Positions 1 through 12,425 of a stretch of DNA of 64,000 nucleotides are shown piece after piece. A program made the translations under genes and the position numbers. This stretch comes from Mycolicibacterium sp. 018/SC-01/001 (GTDB lineage Bacteria; Actinomycetota; Actinomycetes; Mycobacteriales; Mycobacteriaceae). The DNA is taken from the NCBI RefSeq assembly GCF_007096635.1, contig NZ_VKAA01000006.1, positions 209,493 to 273,492 of the forward strand, written 5' to 3'. The notes beneath the pieces are model-generated. The model ran no database searches. It was not told the origin of the DNA and worked only from the letters and a program-made list of their open reading frames with translations. The stretch's first letter is position 1. Each line of letters begins with the position of its first letter.

Positions 1-293
1 AGCAACGCCAGCGTGGCGAGGAACGCCGCACCGACCGCGATCGGCGACGGGATGAACAACGCCCAGACCGGGGTGTTCCAGGACGCGAGCAGTGCGGTCA
101 CACCCACCCAGAACACCGAGGACAGCCCGAAGAACACGCCCAGACGCAGCGCCCAGCGACGTTTGCGCAGCAGCTTGGCGCGCGGGTCGGCGGCGGCGTT
201 GAGCTTGTCCGCGAGCGTGCCCGACCACTCCGCGGCGGTGTCGATGCCGCGCTGGGCCAGCGTCCGCCACGCGTCGGGTCGTCGGGTGCTCAC
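1..293 (-). CDS. pspM: PspM-like membrane protein (partial, N-terminal part)
   Basis: First 97 codons of a small membrane protein; the rest lies beyond the left window edge. It reads VSTRRPDAWRTLAQRGID from a GTG at 293, with an AAAGGCAGG ribosome site just upstream. A basic segment (KLLRKRRW, about residues 44-51) precedes a hydrophobic helix (about 52-72), and a second helix begins near 77. Position directly after pspA matches Rv2743c, the integral membrane partner of PspA in M. tuberculosis. Only 20 bp separate it from pspA, so it is probably the third gene of the clgR-pspA-pspM stress operon. Identification rests on synteny and topology more than on motifs. Confidence 0.8.
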   Translation of the reverse strand, partial: MSTRRPDAWRTLAQRGIDTAAEWSGTLADKLNAAADPRAKLLRKRRWALRLGVFFGLSSVFWVGVTALLASWNTPVWALFIPSPIAVGAAFLATLAL

Positions 294-313
294 ATCCTGC
301 CTTTCGGTGAAAG

Positions 314-1138
314 TTACTGTGAGAGCGGGTTTTCCGGGGTCGGATTCGCAGCCGGGGTGGCCGGGGTCTGCGGCGTGGGGGTCGCCGGGGCCTGTGCCGA
401 ACCGGCGGGCAGCTGCTCACCGCGCATGGAGGCACGGATCTGCTCGAGGCGTGAGTGGCCTGCCATCTGGACGCTGGCCTGCTGGACTTCCATCATGCGG
501 CCCTGCACCGAGTTCTGCGCCAGCTCGGCGGCGCCCATCGCATTGGCGTAGCGACGCTCGATCTTGTCGCGGACCTCGTCGAGGCTGGGGGTGCTGCCGG
601 GCGCGGCGATCTCGCTCATCGAGCGCAGCGAGGCACTGACCTGCTCCTGCATCTTGGCCTGCTCGAGCTGGCTGAGCAGCTTGGTGCGCTCGGCGATCTT
701 CTGCTGCAGCACCATCGCGTTCTGCTCGACGGCCTTCTTGGCCTGCCCGGCCGCCTGCAGGGCCTGATCGTGCAGGCCCTTGAGGTCCTCGACGCTCTGC
801 TCGGCGGTCACCAGCTGCGCGGCGAAGGCCTCGGCCGCGTTGTTGTACTCGGTGGCCTTGGCGGCATCCCCGGAGGCGACGGCCTGGTCCGCCAGCGTCA
901 GGGCCTGGCGAACGTTGACCTGCAGCTTCTCGATGTCGGCCAGCTGGCGGTTGAGCCGCATCTCCAGTTGGCGCTGGTTGCCGATGACCTGGGCCGCCTG
1001 CTGGGTCAGCGCCTGGTGCTGACGCTGGGCCTCTTCGATGGCCTGCTGTATCTGCACCTTGGGATCGGCGTACTCGTCGACCTTGGAGCTGAACAGCGCC
1101 ATCAGGTACTTCCACGCCTTGCTGAACGGGTTGGCCAT
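314..1138 (-). CDS. pspA: PspA / 35 kDa antigen, phage-shock membrane protein
   Basis: 274-residue PspA/IM30 family protein that binds the inner face of the stressed cytoplasmic membrane and helps keep it intact. It starts [22 protein letters not shown], the amphipathic N-terminal helix of the family, followed by long heptad-rich coiled coil (about residues 25-220, rich in Q, A, E and K) and a Pro/Ala/Thr-rich tail (about 240-274) typical of the mycobacterial 35 kDa antigen. Homolog of Rv2744c. It lies 121 bp downstream of clgR and 20 bp upstream of pspM. The gap before it contains a short CCCC-TGT-GGGG hairpin near 1248-1258 that could tune readthrough from clgR. Confidence 0.95.
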   Translation of the reverse strand: MANPFSKAWKYLMALFSSKVDEYADPKVQIQQAIEEAQRQHQALTQQAAQVIGNQRQLEMRLNRQLADIEKLQVNVRQALTLADQAVASGDAAKATEYNNAAEAFAAQLVTAEQSVEDLKGLHDQALQAAGQAKKAVEQNAMVLQQKIAERTKLLSQLEQAKMQEQVSASLRSMSEIAAPGSTPSLDEVRDKIERRYANAMGAAELAQNSVQGRMMEVQQASVQMAGHSRLEQIRASMRGEQLPAGSAQAPATPTPQTPATPAANPTPENPLSQ

Positions 1139-1259
1139 GAGAACGTTTCCGCCTTCTCGAAGTCTCGGGTCAGTGGAACAGGGTCACCAGCGCGGGTCGC
1201 CTGTCATCGCAGGTACCCAACTTATCGGTTCTGTATGACTCGCCACACCCCTGTGGGGA

Positions 1260-1592
1260 TCAGGCGACCGCCATCGAAACGACCGAGGACACGGCCTGCG
1301 GGATGACGACCTTGGTGCCGGCGTCGATACGCGGGGTGCTGACCTCGGCGCGTGACTCTTCGATCGCCATGTCGTCACCTGCTTCGGACAGCACGCGGGA
1401 GAGCGGGACGTCGAGCGCACCGCAGATGGCGCTGAGCAGCTCACTGGAGGCTTCCTTGCGGCCGCGCTCCACTTCGGACAGGTAGCCGAGGCTGACCCGC
1501 GCGGTGTCGGACACTTCGCGCAGGGTCCGGCCCTGCTCGACCCGCACACGCCGCAACACGTCGCCGATCACTTCGCGCAGCAGTGTCGTCAT
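1260..1592 (-). CDS. clgR: ClgR, XRE-family activator of Clp protease and Psp genes
   Basis: 110-residue helix-turn-helix regulator. The ATG at 1592 ([17 protein letters not shown]) is preferred over an in-frame start 12 codons upstream because AAGGAGAG lies 6-7 bp before it and it matches Rv2745c. The XRE helix-turn-helix covers about residues 10-65 ([20 protein letters not shown], then [14 protein letters not shown]). The protein ends in small hydrophobics (SMAVA), resembling the C-terminal degron that makes ClgR a Clp substrate in relatives. In mycobacteria ClgR activates clp genes, its own operon and pspA. A SigE-like promoter lies at 1647-1676. Confidence 0.95.
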   Translation of the reverse strand: MTTLLREVIGDVLRRVRVEQGRTLREVSDTARVSLGYLSEVERGRKEASSELLSAICGALDVPLSRVLSEAGDDMAIEESRAEVSTPRIDAGTKVVIPQAVSSVVSMAVA

Positions 1593-1622
1593 CGCGCTCT
1601 CCTTCGTCAGCTCCGGCCGCAC

Positions 1623-1634
1623 CGCCATCTGGCG
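1623..1634 (-). promoter_or_regulatory. Inverted repeat in clgR leader, possible ClgR autoregulatory site
   Basis: CGCCA-TC-TGGCG palindrome between the SigE-like promoter and the clgR start. ClgR is known to bind its own promoter region in relatives, but this 12-bp dyad is only a candidate: it lacks the full published actinobacterial ClgR consensus and lies downstream of the expected transcription start. Confidence 0.3.
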
Positions 1635-1646
1635 TGCTTATCCGAC

Positions 1647-1676
1647 CCAACGCACGGGCGGCCCCGGATGGTTCCC
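1647..1676 (-). promoter_or_regulatory. SigE-type (ECF) promoter of the clgR-pspA-pspM operon
   Basis: On the minus strand GGGAAC (1676-1671), an 18-bp spacer and CGTTGG (1652-1647) match the mycobacterial SigE pattern GGAAC(C/T)-N18-19-CGTT. It sits about 55 bp before the clgR start, overlaps the end of the cinA-like gene by a few bases at most, and agrees with the known SigE control of clgR in M. tuberculosis. Confidence 0.65.
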
Positions 1677-1678
1677 GT

Positions 1679-2194
1679 TCACTGGTTCTCGACGAGAGTG
1701 CGCAGCCGGTGCAGCGCCGCGTGCACCGCGGCGAGCCGGATCTGCCAGCGGCTGCCGGCCCCATCTGCGCTGAGGCGCAGCGCCAGCACCTCGGTGTCGA
1801 CGGGCCCGGCGAGGCCGACGAACACCGTGCCAACCGGGTGCCCGCCGTGCGGTTCCGGGCCGGCGACCCCGGTCAGGCCGACGCCCCAGGTGGCGCCGCA
1901 GCGCTGCTGGGCGCCGACGGCCATGGCGCGCGCGGTGGGTTCGGCCACCGGCCCGACGTCGGCCAGCAGTTCGGGGGCCACCCCGGCCAGCTCGATCTTG
2001 GTCTCGACGGTGTAGGTGATGAGTCCGCCCCGCAGGACGGCGCTCGCACCGGGCACGCCGGCGAGCGTGGCCGCGACGAGTCCTGCGGTCAGCGACTCCG
2101 CCGTCGCCACGGTCTGCCGGCGCACCGTCAGGTCGGCGACGAGGGCGCGCGCGTCCTCGTCGACGAGAGGATCACTGACGTGCGGGTCGGCCAC
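1679..2194 (-). CDS. CinA C-terminal domain protein (PncC-type nicotinamide-nucleotide amidase)
   Basis: 171-residue stand-alone CinA C-terminal domain (competence/damage-inducible family; related to PncC, which deamidates NMN). The family signature TAESLTAGLVAATL lies near residues 31-44, followed by GGLITYTVETK and the GVTGVAGPE-like segment GVGLTGVAGPEPHGGHPVGT. There is no N-terminal molybdopterin-binding CinA domain, so this is the short form. The GTG start at 2194 lies inside the 3' end of pgsA (23-bp overlap), implying translational coupling. Amidase activity is inferred from family membership only. Confidence 0.88.
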   Translation of the reverse strand: MADPHVSDPLVDEDARALVADLTVRRQTVATAESLTAGLVAATLAGVPGASAVLRGGLITYTVETKIELAGVAPELLADVGPVAEPTARAMAVGAQQRCGATWGVGLTGVAGPEPHGGHPVGTVFVGLAGPVDTEVLALRLSADGAGSRWQIRLAAVHAALHRLRTLVENQ

Positions 2195-2774
2195 GCGAAT
2201 CCCTCACCGCCGAGACGAAGTAGTCGGCCCCGGTCAGGACAGTGAGCACCACGGCGGCGAGCATGACGATCCATGCCCCGGTGAGCCAGGCGCCGCTCAG
2301 GGGCAGGATGAACAGCCCGATCGCCACGGCCTGAACCAGGGTCTTGAGCTTGCCGCCGCGGCTGGCCGGGATCACGCCGTGCCGCAGCACCACCAGACGC
2401 AGCAGCGTCACCCCGAGTTCGCGGCCGAGGATCACCACGGTCACCCACCACGGCAGGTCGCCGAGCATGGAGAGCCCGATCAGCGCCGCACCGATGAGCG
2501 CCTTGTCGGCGAGCGGGTCGATGAACGTGCCGAATTCGGTCACCATCCCGTAGCTGCGAGCCAGCGCGCCATCGAGGCGGTCGGTGATGACGGCCACCGT
2601 GAACACGGTGAATGCCATGGCGCGCCAGAAGGATTCGTGCCCGTCGCCGACGAACAGGAACGCCAGGAACACCGGTACGAGGATCAGCCGGACACCGGTC
2701 AGGGCATTGGCGAGGTTCGCCACCCGCGCGCGCGGGACCACCGGATCGGTCTGTGGTTGGCCCGGCACCGACAC
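2172..2774 (-). CDS. pgsA3: CDP-alcohol phosphatidyltransferase, PgsA3-type
   Basis: 200-residue integral membrane enzyme of the CDP-alcohol phosphatidyltransferase family, transferring phosphatidyl from CDP-diacylglycerol to an alcohol such as glycerol-3-phosphate. The family motif DG-x2-AR-x8-G-x3-D-x3-D is seen as TDRLDGALARSYGMVTEFGT followed by FIDPLADK. Several hydrophobic helices follow. A GTG at 2774 is chosen by alignment with Rv2746c (YSV-start region); the reading frame is open further upstream but would run across argA. It is divergent from argA with only 36 bp between starts. Confidence 0.92.
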   Translation of the reverse strand: MSVPGQPQTDPVVPRARVANLANALTGVRLILVPVFLAFLFVGDGHESFWRAMAFTVFTVAVITDRLDGALARSYGMVTEFGTFIDPLADKALIGAALIGLSMLGDLPWWVTVVILGRELGVTLLRLVVLRHGVIPASRGGKLKTLVQAVAIGLFILPLSGAWLTGAWIVMLAAVVLTVLTGADYFVSAVRDSRGRPARQ

Positions 2775-2810
2775 AGAATACTGGTTGCCCGAGCGGATAC
2801 CCTTCCCCGT

Positions 2811-3332
2811 GTGAGCTCTGATCCGGGTGATTCCGCGAGCGAGGTGGTCGTCCGTCGGGCCAGGACATCCGACGTGCCGGCCATCAAGGCTCTCGTCGAC
2901 GTCTATGCCGGCCGCATCCTGCTCGAGAAGAACCTGGTGACGCTGTACGAGTCGGTGCAGGAGTTCTGGGTGGCCGAAGCCGAGGGTGAGGTGATCGGGT
3001 GCGGCGCGCTGCACGTGCTGTGGTCCGATCTGGGTGAGGTGCGTACGGTCGCGGTGCATCCGAAGGTGCGGGGCCGCGGCGTGGGTCACGCGATCGTCGA
3101 TCGATTGCTGGCCGTCGCGCGGGAATTGCAACTGAGCCGGATCTTCGTGCTGACGTTCGAGGTGGAGTTCTTCGGCCGCCACGGTTTCCGCGAGATCGAG
3201 GGCACGCCCGTGACGGCGGAGGTGTACGAGGAGATGTGCCGGTCCTACGACACGGGTGTGGCCGAGTTCCTGGACCTGAGCTACGTCAAGCCCAACATCC
3301 TCGGCAACACCCGAATGCTCCTCACCCTCTGA
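2811..3332 (+). CDS. argA: Amino-acid N-acetyltransferase (short GNAT-type ArgA)
   Basis: 173-residue GNAT acetyltransferase, the homolog of Rv2747, which makes N-acetylglutamate (first step of arginine synthesis) from glutamate or glutamine and acetyl-CoA. It contains VVRRARTSDVPAIKALVD, the acetyl-CoA loop VRGRGVGHAIVD, and the family-specific ending LDLSYVKPNILGNTRMLL. It is the short S-NAGS form lacking an amino-acid-kinase domain. GTG at 2811 is chosen because pgsA begins 36 bp away on the other strand and the alignment starts here. A strong hairpin follows the stop. Confidence 0.93.
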   Translation: MSSDPGDSASEVVVRRARTSDVPAIKALVDVYAGRILLEKNLVTLYESVQEFWVAEAEGEVIGCGALHVLWSDLGEVRTVAVHPKVRGRGVGHAIVDRLLAVARELQLSRIFVLTFEVEFFGRHGFREIEGTPVTAEVYEEMCRSYDTGVAEFLDLSYVKPNILGNTRMLLTL

Positions 3333-3354
3333 CGCCCAAACCAACGTTTGGGCG
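3333..3354. terminator. Bidirectional hairpin terminator between argA and ftsK
   Basis: Perfect 9-bp stem CGCCCAAAC / GTTTGGGCG with a 4-base CAAC loop, starting directly at the argA stop and lying 60 bp beyond the ftsK stop. There is no T-tract, as is usual for mycobacterial terminators. Confidence 0.75.
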
Positions 3355-3413
3355 CGAAAGTGCGAGAGCGACGCGCCTTTTCGTCGATCTCGGCGCTGGC
3401 TAGCTAGCGGGCG

Positions 3414-5957
<2,544 letters not shown>

Positions 5958-6120
5958 GCCTCTCAGCCTAGTCGCAGATGCACCAGATGCACCATCTGCC
6001 ACACAGGTCACAGATGGGTCTCGATGGCCGCGACGAACTGAACGGGTGTGGCCCGCCGACACCGTCGGCGCAAGACAGTACGGTGAGGCCTGTTCAGTCC
6101 TGCTCGAAGAGGAGCCCTCC

Positions 6121-6447
6121 ATGCCTTCCACTAAGCCTGTTGTCGTCGTCGCGACCATGACCGCCAAGCCCGAGTCCGTGGACGTCGTCCGCGACGCCTG
6201 CACGACGGCGATCGAGGCGGTGCACGACGAGCCCGGGTGCGAGCTCTACGCACTGCACGAGGCCGACGGCACGTTCGTCTTCGTCGAACAGTGGGCCGAT
6301 GCGGACGCGCTCAAGGCGCACGGCTCCGCGCCGGCGGTCGGCACGATGTTCGGCACCATCGCCGAGCACCTCGACGGCGCGCCCGACATCAAGATGCTCT
6401 CGCCCGTGGTCGCCGGCGACCCGGCCAAGGGTCAGCTGCGGCCCTGA
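6121..6447 (+). CDS. Antibiotic-biosynthesis-monooxygenase (ABM) family protein
   Basis: 108-residue ABM/YgiN-type ferredoxin-fold protein, the homolog of Rv2749. It begins [19 protein letters not shown] and carries the typical [19 protein letters not shown] strand pair and [12 protein letters not shown] helix. Such proteins are dimeric; some act on quinones or heme, so the substrate is unknown here. GAGGAG 7 bp upstream supports the ATG at 6121. It leads a three-gene operon with a mycofactocin-type dehydrogenase (20 bp downstream) and a methyltransferase. Confidence 0.88.
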   Translation: MPSTKPVVVVATMTAKPESVDVVRDACTTAIEAVHDEPGCELYALHEADGTFVFVEQWADADALKAHGSAPAVGTMFGTIAEHLDGAPDIKMLSPVVAGDPAKGQLRP

Positions 6448-6467
6448 CGGGCCCCGACCACGTGACG

Positions 6468-7280
6468 ATGGGCGAACTCACCGGCAAGGTCGCGCTGATC
6501 ACCGGCGCTGCTCGCGGGCAGGGCCGGGCGCACGCGGTGAAGCTCGCCTCCGCCGGCGCCGACATCATCGCCATCGACCTGTGTGCGCAGATCGATTCGG
6601 TGCCCTACCCGCTGGCGACACCCGATGACATGGCGCAGACGGTGGCCCTCGTCGAGAAGACGGGCGCGCGGATCGTGGCCTCGGAGGCCGACGTACGGGA
6701 TCGCGACGCGCTCAAGGCGGCCGTACGCACGGGCACCGAGCGTCTCGGCGAGCGCCTCGACATCGTGATCGCCAACGCCGGCATCGCGCCGATGACCGCG
6801 CCGCAAGCCTGGCAGGACGTCATCGACGTCAACCTGACCGGTGCGTACCACACGATCGACGTCGCGATGAAGCCGATGATCAAGTACGGCAACGGTGGCG
6901 CGATCGTGCTCACCAGCTCGGTCAACGGGCTGGTCGGTCTCGGCGCCCCCGTCGCCGGCGCGGTCGGCTACACCGCCGCCAAGCACGGCATGGTCGGCTT
7001 GATGCGGGCCTACGCCAATTTCCTTGCCCCGTACAGCATTCGGGTCAACTCGATCCACCCCGCCGGGGTGAACACCCCGATGATCGACAACGAGTTCACC
7101 CGATCCTGGCTCGATGGCATCGCTGCCGAGAACGGTCCGGACATGAGCAACGCGCTGCCGGTGCGCGCGCTGGACGCCGACGACATCGCCAACGCGGTGT
7201 ACTGGCTGGTCTCGGATGCCGCGCGCTACGTCACCGGTGTCGCCCTGCCCGTCGACGCCGGGTTCGTCAACAAGCGATGA
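6468..7280 (+). CDS. Mycofactocin-coupled SDR family oxidoreductase
   Basis: 270-residue short-chain dehydrogenase, homolog of Rv2750. It shows the cofactor motif [17 protein letters not shown], the NAG motif (VIANAGIAP), the catalytic TSS and GYTAAKHG (Tyr-x3-Lys). The GARGQGR form and the insert after the second strand ([18 protein letters not shown]) are hallmarks of the mycobacterial subfamily that holds NAD tightly and passes electrons to mycofactocin. The alcohol substrate cannot be inferred. ATG 6468 is chosen because homology begins at GELTGKVAL. The stop overlaps the next start (ATGA). Confidence 0.92.
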   Translation: MGELTGKVALITGAARGQGRAHAVKLASAGADIIAIDLCAQIDSVPYPLATPDDMAQTVALVEKTGARIVASEADVRDRDALKAAVRTGTERLGERLDIVIANAGIAPMTAPQAWQDVIDVNLTGAYHTIDVAMKPMIKYGNGGAIVLTSSVNGLVGLGAPVAGAVGYTAAKHGMVGLMRAYANFLAPYSIRVNSIHPAGVNTPMIDNEFTRSWLDGIAAENGPDMSNALPVRALDADDIANAVYWLVSDAARYVTGVALPVDAGFVNKR

Positions 7281-8149
7281 CGGCCCGCGACCCCGCGGCG
7301 CAGACCGCGTTCGGACCGATGGTGCTCTCGGCGATCGAGCACAACGAGGCACCACAGCGCCGCCTCGTCGACGACGACCTGGCCGAGGCGTTCCTGCCGG
7401 CGCGGCTGCGCGCGCTGGTGGCGGCGACGCGCGTGCCGACCGTGCGCCGCGCGGTGGTGGGGGTCGCACAGCGCAGCGCGCCGGGGCTGTGGGCGAGCAT
7501 CGCGTGCCGGAAACGACTCATCGACGAGCGGCTCTCCGACCCCCTCAACGAGACCGACGCCGTCGTCGTGGTGGGCGCGGGCCTGGACACCCGCGGCTGC
7601 CGGATCGCCCGCCACAGTGAGATGCCCGTGTTCGAGGTCGATCAAGCGGTCAACATCGAGCGCAAAACCGCGACGCTGCAGCGGGTACTGGGCGGCACGC
7701 CCCCGTCGGTGCGTCTGGTCGCCGCCGACCTGGAGAGCGACGACGTCCTCATCGCACTGCGCTCGGCGGGTTACGACCCGTCGTGGCGGACGTTCTTCAT
7801 CGTGGAGGGCGTGACGCAGTACCTCTCCCCCGAGGCCGTGCGCACGACACTGGCCGCGCTCGGCACAGCGGGCTCCGGCAGCCGGCTGGTGTTCAGCTAC
7901 ATCCGCGAGGACTTCCTCGACGGGACGAACATGTACGGCGCGGCGTCGCTGCACCGCAGGTTCCGGGGGCGACGCCCGGTGTGGCACACCGGCCTGGTGC
8001 CCGAGCAGCTGCACGAGTGGCTCGCCGAGCTGGGTTGGCAGTTGATCGAGCAGGCCGGTCCCAGCTACTACCGCGACCTCTACATCCGCCCCACCGGTCG
8101 CACACTGGCGGCCTCACCGATCGAGTGGACCGCGGTCGCTGCGCGGTGA
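7277..8149 (+). CDS. SAM-dependent methyltransferase, leucine-carboxyl-methyltransferase family
   Basis: 290-residue member of the mycobacterial putative O-methyltransferase family (LCM fold), homolog of Rv2751. Visible features: [15 protein letters not shown] (SAM-binding loop), [25 protein letters not shown], and [15 protein letters not shown]. Start ATG 7277 overlaps the SDR stop by 4 bp, so the two are translated together. The substrate is unknown; in relatives these enzymes methylate carboxyl or phenolic groups of small molecules. Confidence 0.88.
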   Translation: MTARDPAAQTAFGPMVLSAIEHNEAPQRRLVDDDLAEAFLPARLRALVAATRVPTVRRAVVGVAQRSAPGLWASIACRKRLIDERLSDPLNETDAVVVVGAGLDTRGCRIARHSEMPVFEVDQAVNIERKTATLQRVLGGTPPSVRLVAADLESDDVLIALRSAGYDPSWRTFFIVEGVTQYLSPEAVRTTLAALGTAGSGSRLVFSYIREDFLDGTNMYGAASLHRRFRGRRPVWHTGLVPEQLHEWLAELGWQLIEQAGPSYYRDLYIRPTGRTLAASPIEWTAVAAR

Positions 8150-8175
8150 GATCGACCGAGCGCTGAACCGCCTGG

Positions 8176-9852
8176 CTAGACCTCGATGACGGTCGGCACG
8201 ATCATCGGCTGCCGCCGGTAGGTCTCACCCACCCATTTGCCCACCGTCCGGCGCACCGCCTGGGCGATGCGGGCCGGGTCGGTCGTGTTCTGGGCGGCCA
8301 GGTTCTCCAGCTCGGCGTCGACGCGTCGCGCCACCGGCTCGAGCGCCTTGGGGTCCTCGGAGAAGCCGCGCGAGGACAGGTGAGCGGGCGCCACCGTGTG
8401 GCACGTCCCCCGGCGCACGACGACGGTCACCGCGACGAAGCCGGACGACAGGATGAGCCGTTCGCCCAGCGTCGCGTCGCCGACGTCACCGGTGACCAGT
8501 CCGTCGACGAACATCTTGCCGACGGCCACCGCCCCGGCGATCCCGACGCGCCCGGCCACCAGGTCCACGCTGACGCCGTTCTCGGCGATCACGATGTTCT
8601 CCTCGTCGACGCCGGTGCTCGCGGCCAGGGCGGCGTTGGCGCGCAGCATTCGCCACGTGCCGTGCACGGGCATCACGTTGCGCGGGCGCACCCCGTTGTA
8701 GAGGAACAAGAGCTCGCCGGCATAGGCGTGCCCCGAAACATGCACACGCGCTTGACGATTGGTGACCACACGAGCCCCGATCTTGGCCAGCGCGTCGATC
8801 ACCCCGTAGACCGCCTCCTCGTTGCCGGGGATCAGCGACGAGGACAGGATCACCAGATCGCCGGCGGTCAGCGTGATGCTGCGGTGCTCACCGCGCGACA
8901 TGCGCGACAGTGCCGCCATCGGCTCACCCTGCGTGCCGGTGGTGATCAGTACGACGCGGTCGGCCGGCATCATCTCGGCGGCGCCGATGTCGAGGACGTC
9001 GTCGTCGGCGACGGTGAGGTAGCCGAGTTCGCGGGCGATGCCCATGTTGCGCACCATCGACCGGCCGACGAACGACACCTTGCGGCCGAGCGACACCGTA
9101 GCGTCGATGATCTGTTGGACCCGGTCGACGTTCGAGGCGAAGCACGCGACGATGACGCGCCCTTCCGCGCCTCTGATGAGGCGGTGCAGCGCCGGGCCGA
9201 TCTCGCTCTCCGACGGGCCCACTCCGGGGATTTCCGCGTTCGTCGAGTCGCACAGGAACAGGTCGACTCCTGCGTCGCCGAGGCGCGACATGCCGGGCAG
9301 GTCGGTCGGGCGGCCGTCGGGTGGCAGCTGGTCGAGTTTGATGTCACCGGTATGCAGGACCGTGCCCGCCCCGGTGTGGATCGCGATGGCCAGGCACCCG
9401 GGTACGGAGTGGTTGACGGCGAAGTACTGGCACTCGAACACCCCGTGGGTGGAGCGTTGCCCTTCGGCGACCTCCACGAGCTTCGGCGAGAGCCGGTGCT
9501 CGCGACATTTCTCGGCGACCAGCGCGAGCGTGAACTTCGAGCCGACGATAGGGATGTCGGCGCGCATCTTGAGCAGGTACGGAATCGCCCCGATGTGGTC
9601 CTCGTGGGCGTGGGTGACCACGAGCGCCTCCACGTCGTCGAGCCTGCCCTGGACCAGCCTCAGATCGGGCAGGATCAGGTCGACACCCGGTTCGTCATGG
9701 GTGGGGAACAGCACGCCGCAGTCCACGATCAACAGGCGGCCCAGATGCTCGAACGTGGTCATGTTGCGACCGATTTCGTTGATGCCGCCCAGGGCGGTCA
9801 CCCGCAGGGCACCGGCGGCCAGCGGGCCCGGCGCGACGAGTTCGGATTCCAC
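8176..9852 (-). CDS. rnj: Ribonuclease J
   Basis: 558-residue beta-lactamase/beta-CASP nuclease with 5'-3' exo- and endonuclease activity in mRNA decay and rRNA processing. The zinc motif HAHEDHIGAIPYL lies near residues 79-91; GALRVTALGGINEIGRNM is the family opening, and VHGTWRMLRANAALA the C-terminal beta-CASP motif. Homolog of Rv2752c with normal length. Start is a GTG at 9852, 11 bp after dapA, placing it third in a thyX-dapA-rnj operon. Confidence 0.96.
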   Translation of the reverse strand: MESELVAPGPLAAGALRVTALGGINEIGRNMTTFEHLGRLLIVDCGVLFPTHDEPGVDLILPDLRLVQGRLDDVEALVVTHAHEDHIGAIPYLLKMRADIPIVGSKFTLALVAEKCREHRLSPKLVEVAEGQRSTHGVFECQYFAVNHSVPGCLAIAIHTGAGTVLHTGDIKLDQLPPDGRPTDLPGMSRLGDAGVDLFLCDSTNAEIPGVGPSESEIGPALHRLIRGAEGRVIVACFASNVDRVQQIIDATVSLGRKVSFVGRSMVRNMGIARELGYLTVADDDVLDIGAAEMMPADRVVLITTGTQGEPMAALSRMSRGEHRSITLTAGDLVILSSSLIPGNEEAVYGVIDALAKIGARVVTNRQARVHVSGHAYAGELLFLYNGVRPRNVMPVHGTWRMLRANAALAASTGVDEENIVIAENGVSVDLVAGRVGIAGAVAVGKMFVDGLVTGDVGDATLGERLILSSGFVAVTVVVRRGTCHTVAPAHLSSRGFSEDPKALEPVARRVDAELENLAAQNTTDPARIAQAVRRTVGKWVGETYRRQPMIVPTVIEV

Positions 9853-9863
9853 CGGCTGCCCCG

Positions 9864-11544
<1,681 letters not shown>

Positions 11545-11563
11545 CGGCGCAGCCTAACCGCTG

Positions 11564-12340
11564 TCATTCCGCGGGCACGCCGGCGCGGCGCATCGCCGTC
11601 ACGATGTGGCCGAAGTCGATCGTGCCGTGTGCGCGGGCCAGCGCGTCGGCGTCGTCGGCGCGGCCGTCGGCGATCGCCGCGACGATGAGTTCGTGCTCGC
11701 GCAGCGCGCGCTGCTCGACGGCGCGCATCGTCTCCGGTTCGCCCCACAGGTGGGCGGGCGCTCCGATGCTCACCCGGGCCTTGACGTCGTTGAGGACGCC
11801 GGCGAGCACATCGTTGTGCGCCGCATCGGAGATGGCCGCGTGCAGTCTGCTGTCCGCCTGCTGGGCACTCAGCCCGGTTTCGGCGGTGCGGTATTCCTCG
11901 AGTCGTCGCCGCAGCACCGCGATGTCGGTGTCGGTGCGGGCTTCGGCCGCAGCCCGGCACACCGCACCCTGCAGCCGACAGACCGCGTCGCAATGCACGC
12001 GCAACTCGTCGAGCCGGCCCGCCAGGGTGCGCCGGACGGCTTCGGTCGAGGAGTCGGGCCATTGCTGCCGGACGAACGAACCGCCGCCCCGGCCGCGGCG
12101 CGTCTCGAGGAGCCCGCGGCCGACCAGTCGCGCGAGAGCCGCGCGCACGGTCATGCGACCGGCACCGAGGGAGGCCGCGAGATCGCGCTCGCCGGGCAGC
12201 CGTGCACCCGGCAGATATTCACCGATCGCGATCGCGGTCACCAATCGATCGGTCACCTCGTCGACGCGCGACGACGAGTCGAGTTGTCGGTACAGCAGAC
12301 CGGACGGCGCCTCACCCGCGGGTGATCCGTTGTGCCCCAT
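11564..12340 (-). CDS. GntR/FadR-family transcriptional regulator (FCD domain)
   Basis: 258-residue regulator: winged helix (about 20-90; GEYLPGARLPGERDLAASLG and RMTVRAALARLVGRGLLETR) followed by an all-helical FCD effector domain (about 105-245; SRLHAAISDAAHNDVLAGVL, REHELIVAAIADGRADDADA). ATG 12340 is preferred over a GTG eight codons upstream because AGAAGGGGA lies 9 bp before it. It is divergent from the hydrolase-permease pair starting at 12426 and probably controls it; a GGTCT-N7-AGACC dyad lies in the 85-bp gap. Confidence 0.88.
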   Translation of the reverse strand: MGHNGSPAGEAPSGLLYRQLDSSSRVDEVTDRLVTAIAIGEYLPGARLPGERDLAASLGAGRMTVRAALARLVGRGLLETRRGRGGGSFVRQQWPDSSTEAVRRTLAGRLDELRVHCDAVCRLQGAVCRAAAEARTDTDIAVLRRRLEEYRTAETGLSAQQADSRLHAAISDAAHNDVLAGVLNDVKARVSIGAPAHLWGEPETMRAVEQRALREHELIVAAIADGRADDADALARAHGTIDFGHIVTAMRRAGVPAE

Positions 12341-12386
12341 CAGCGCCAGTCCCCTTCTCGTCACCGGTATGTTAATTCGTTTGATT

Positions 12387-12403
12387 GGTCTTGCAAGGAG
12401 ACC
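12387..12403. promoter_or_regulatory. Candidate GntR operator
   Basis: GGTCT-TGCAAGG-AGACC dyad (5-bp arms) with a central TTGCAA, in an AT-richer stretch between the divergent GntR gene and the iminopeptidase-like gene. Typical length for a FadR-type operator, but it does not match a published consensus closely. Confidence 0.3.
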
Positions 12404-12425
12404 TTTAGAAGTTCATGCTGATGCG

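Noticed and set aside
2016..2810. Plus-strand open frame preceding argA, giving a 438-residue protein
   Set aside because: The extra N-terminal part is opposite pgsA3 and the cinA-like gene and has no homology; the GNAT domain begins at the GTG at 2811.
5971..6005. Short repeat AGATGCACC upstream of ftsK as a possible origin or operator
   Set aside because: Only two short imperfect copies, no AT-rich unwinding region and no DnaA-box cluster.
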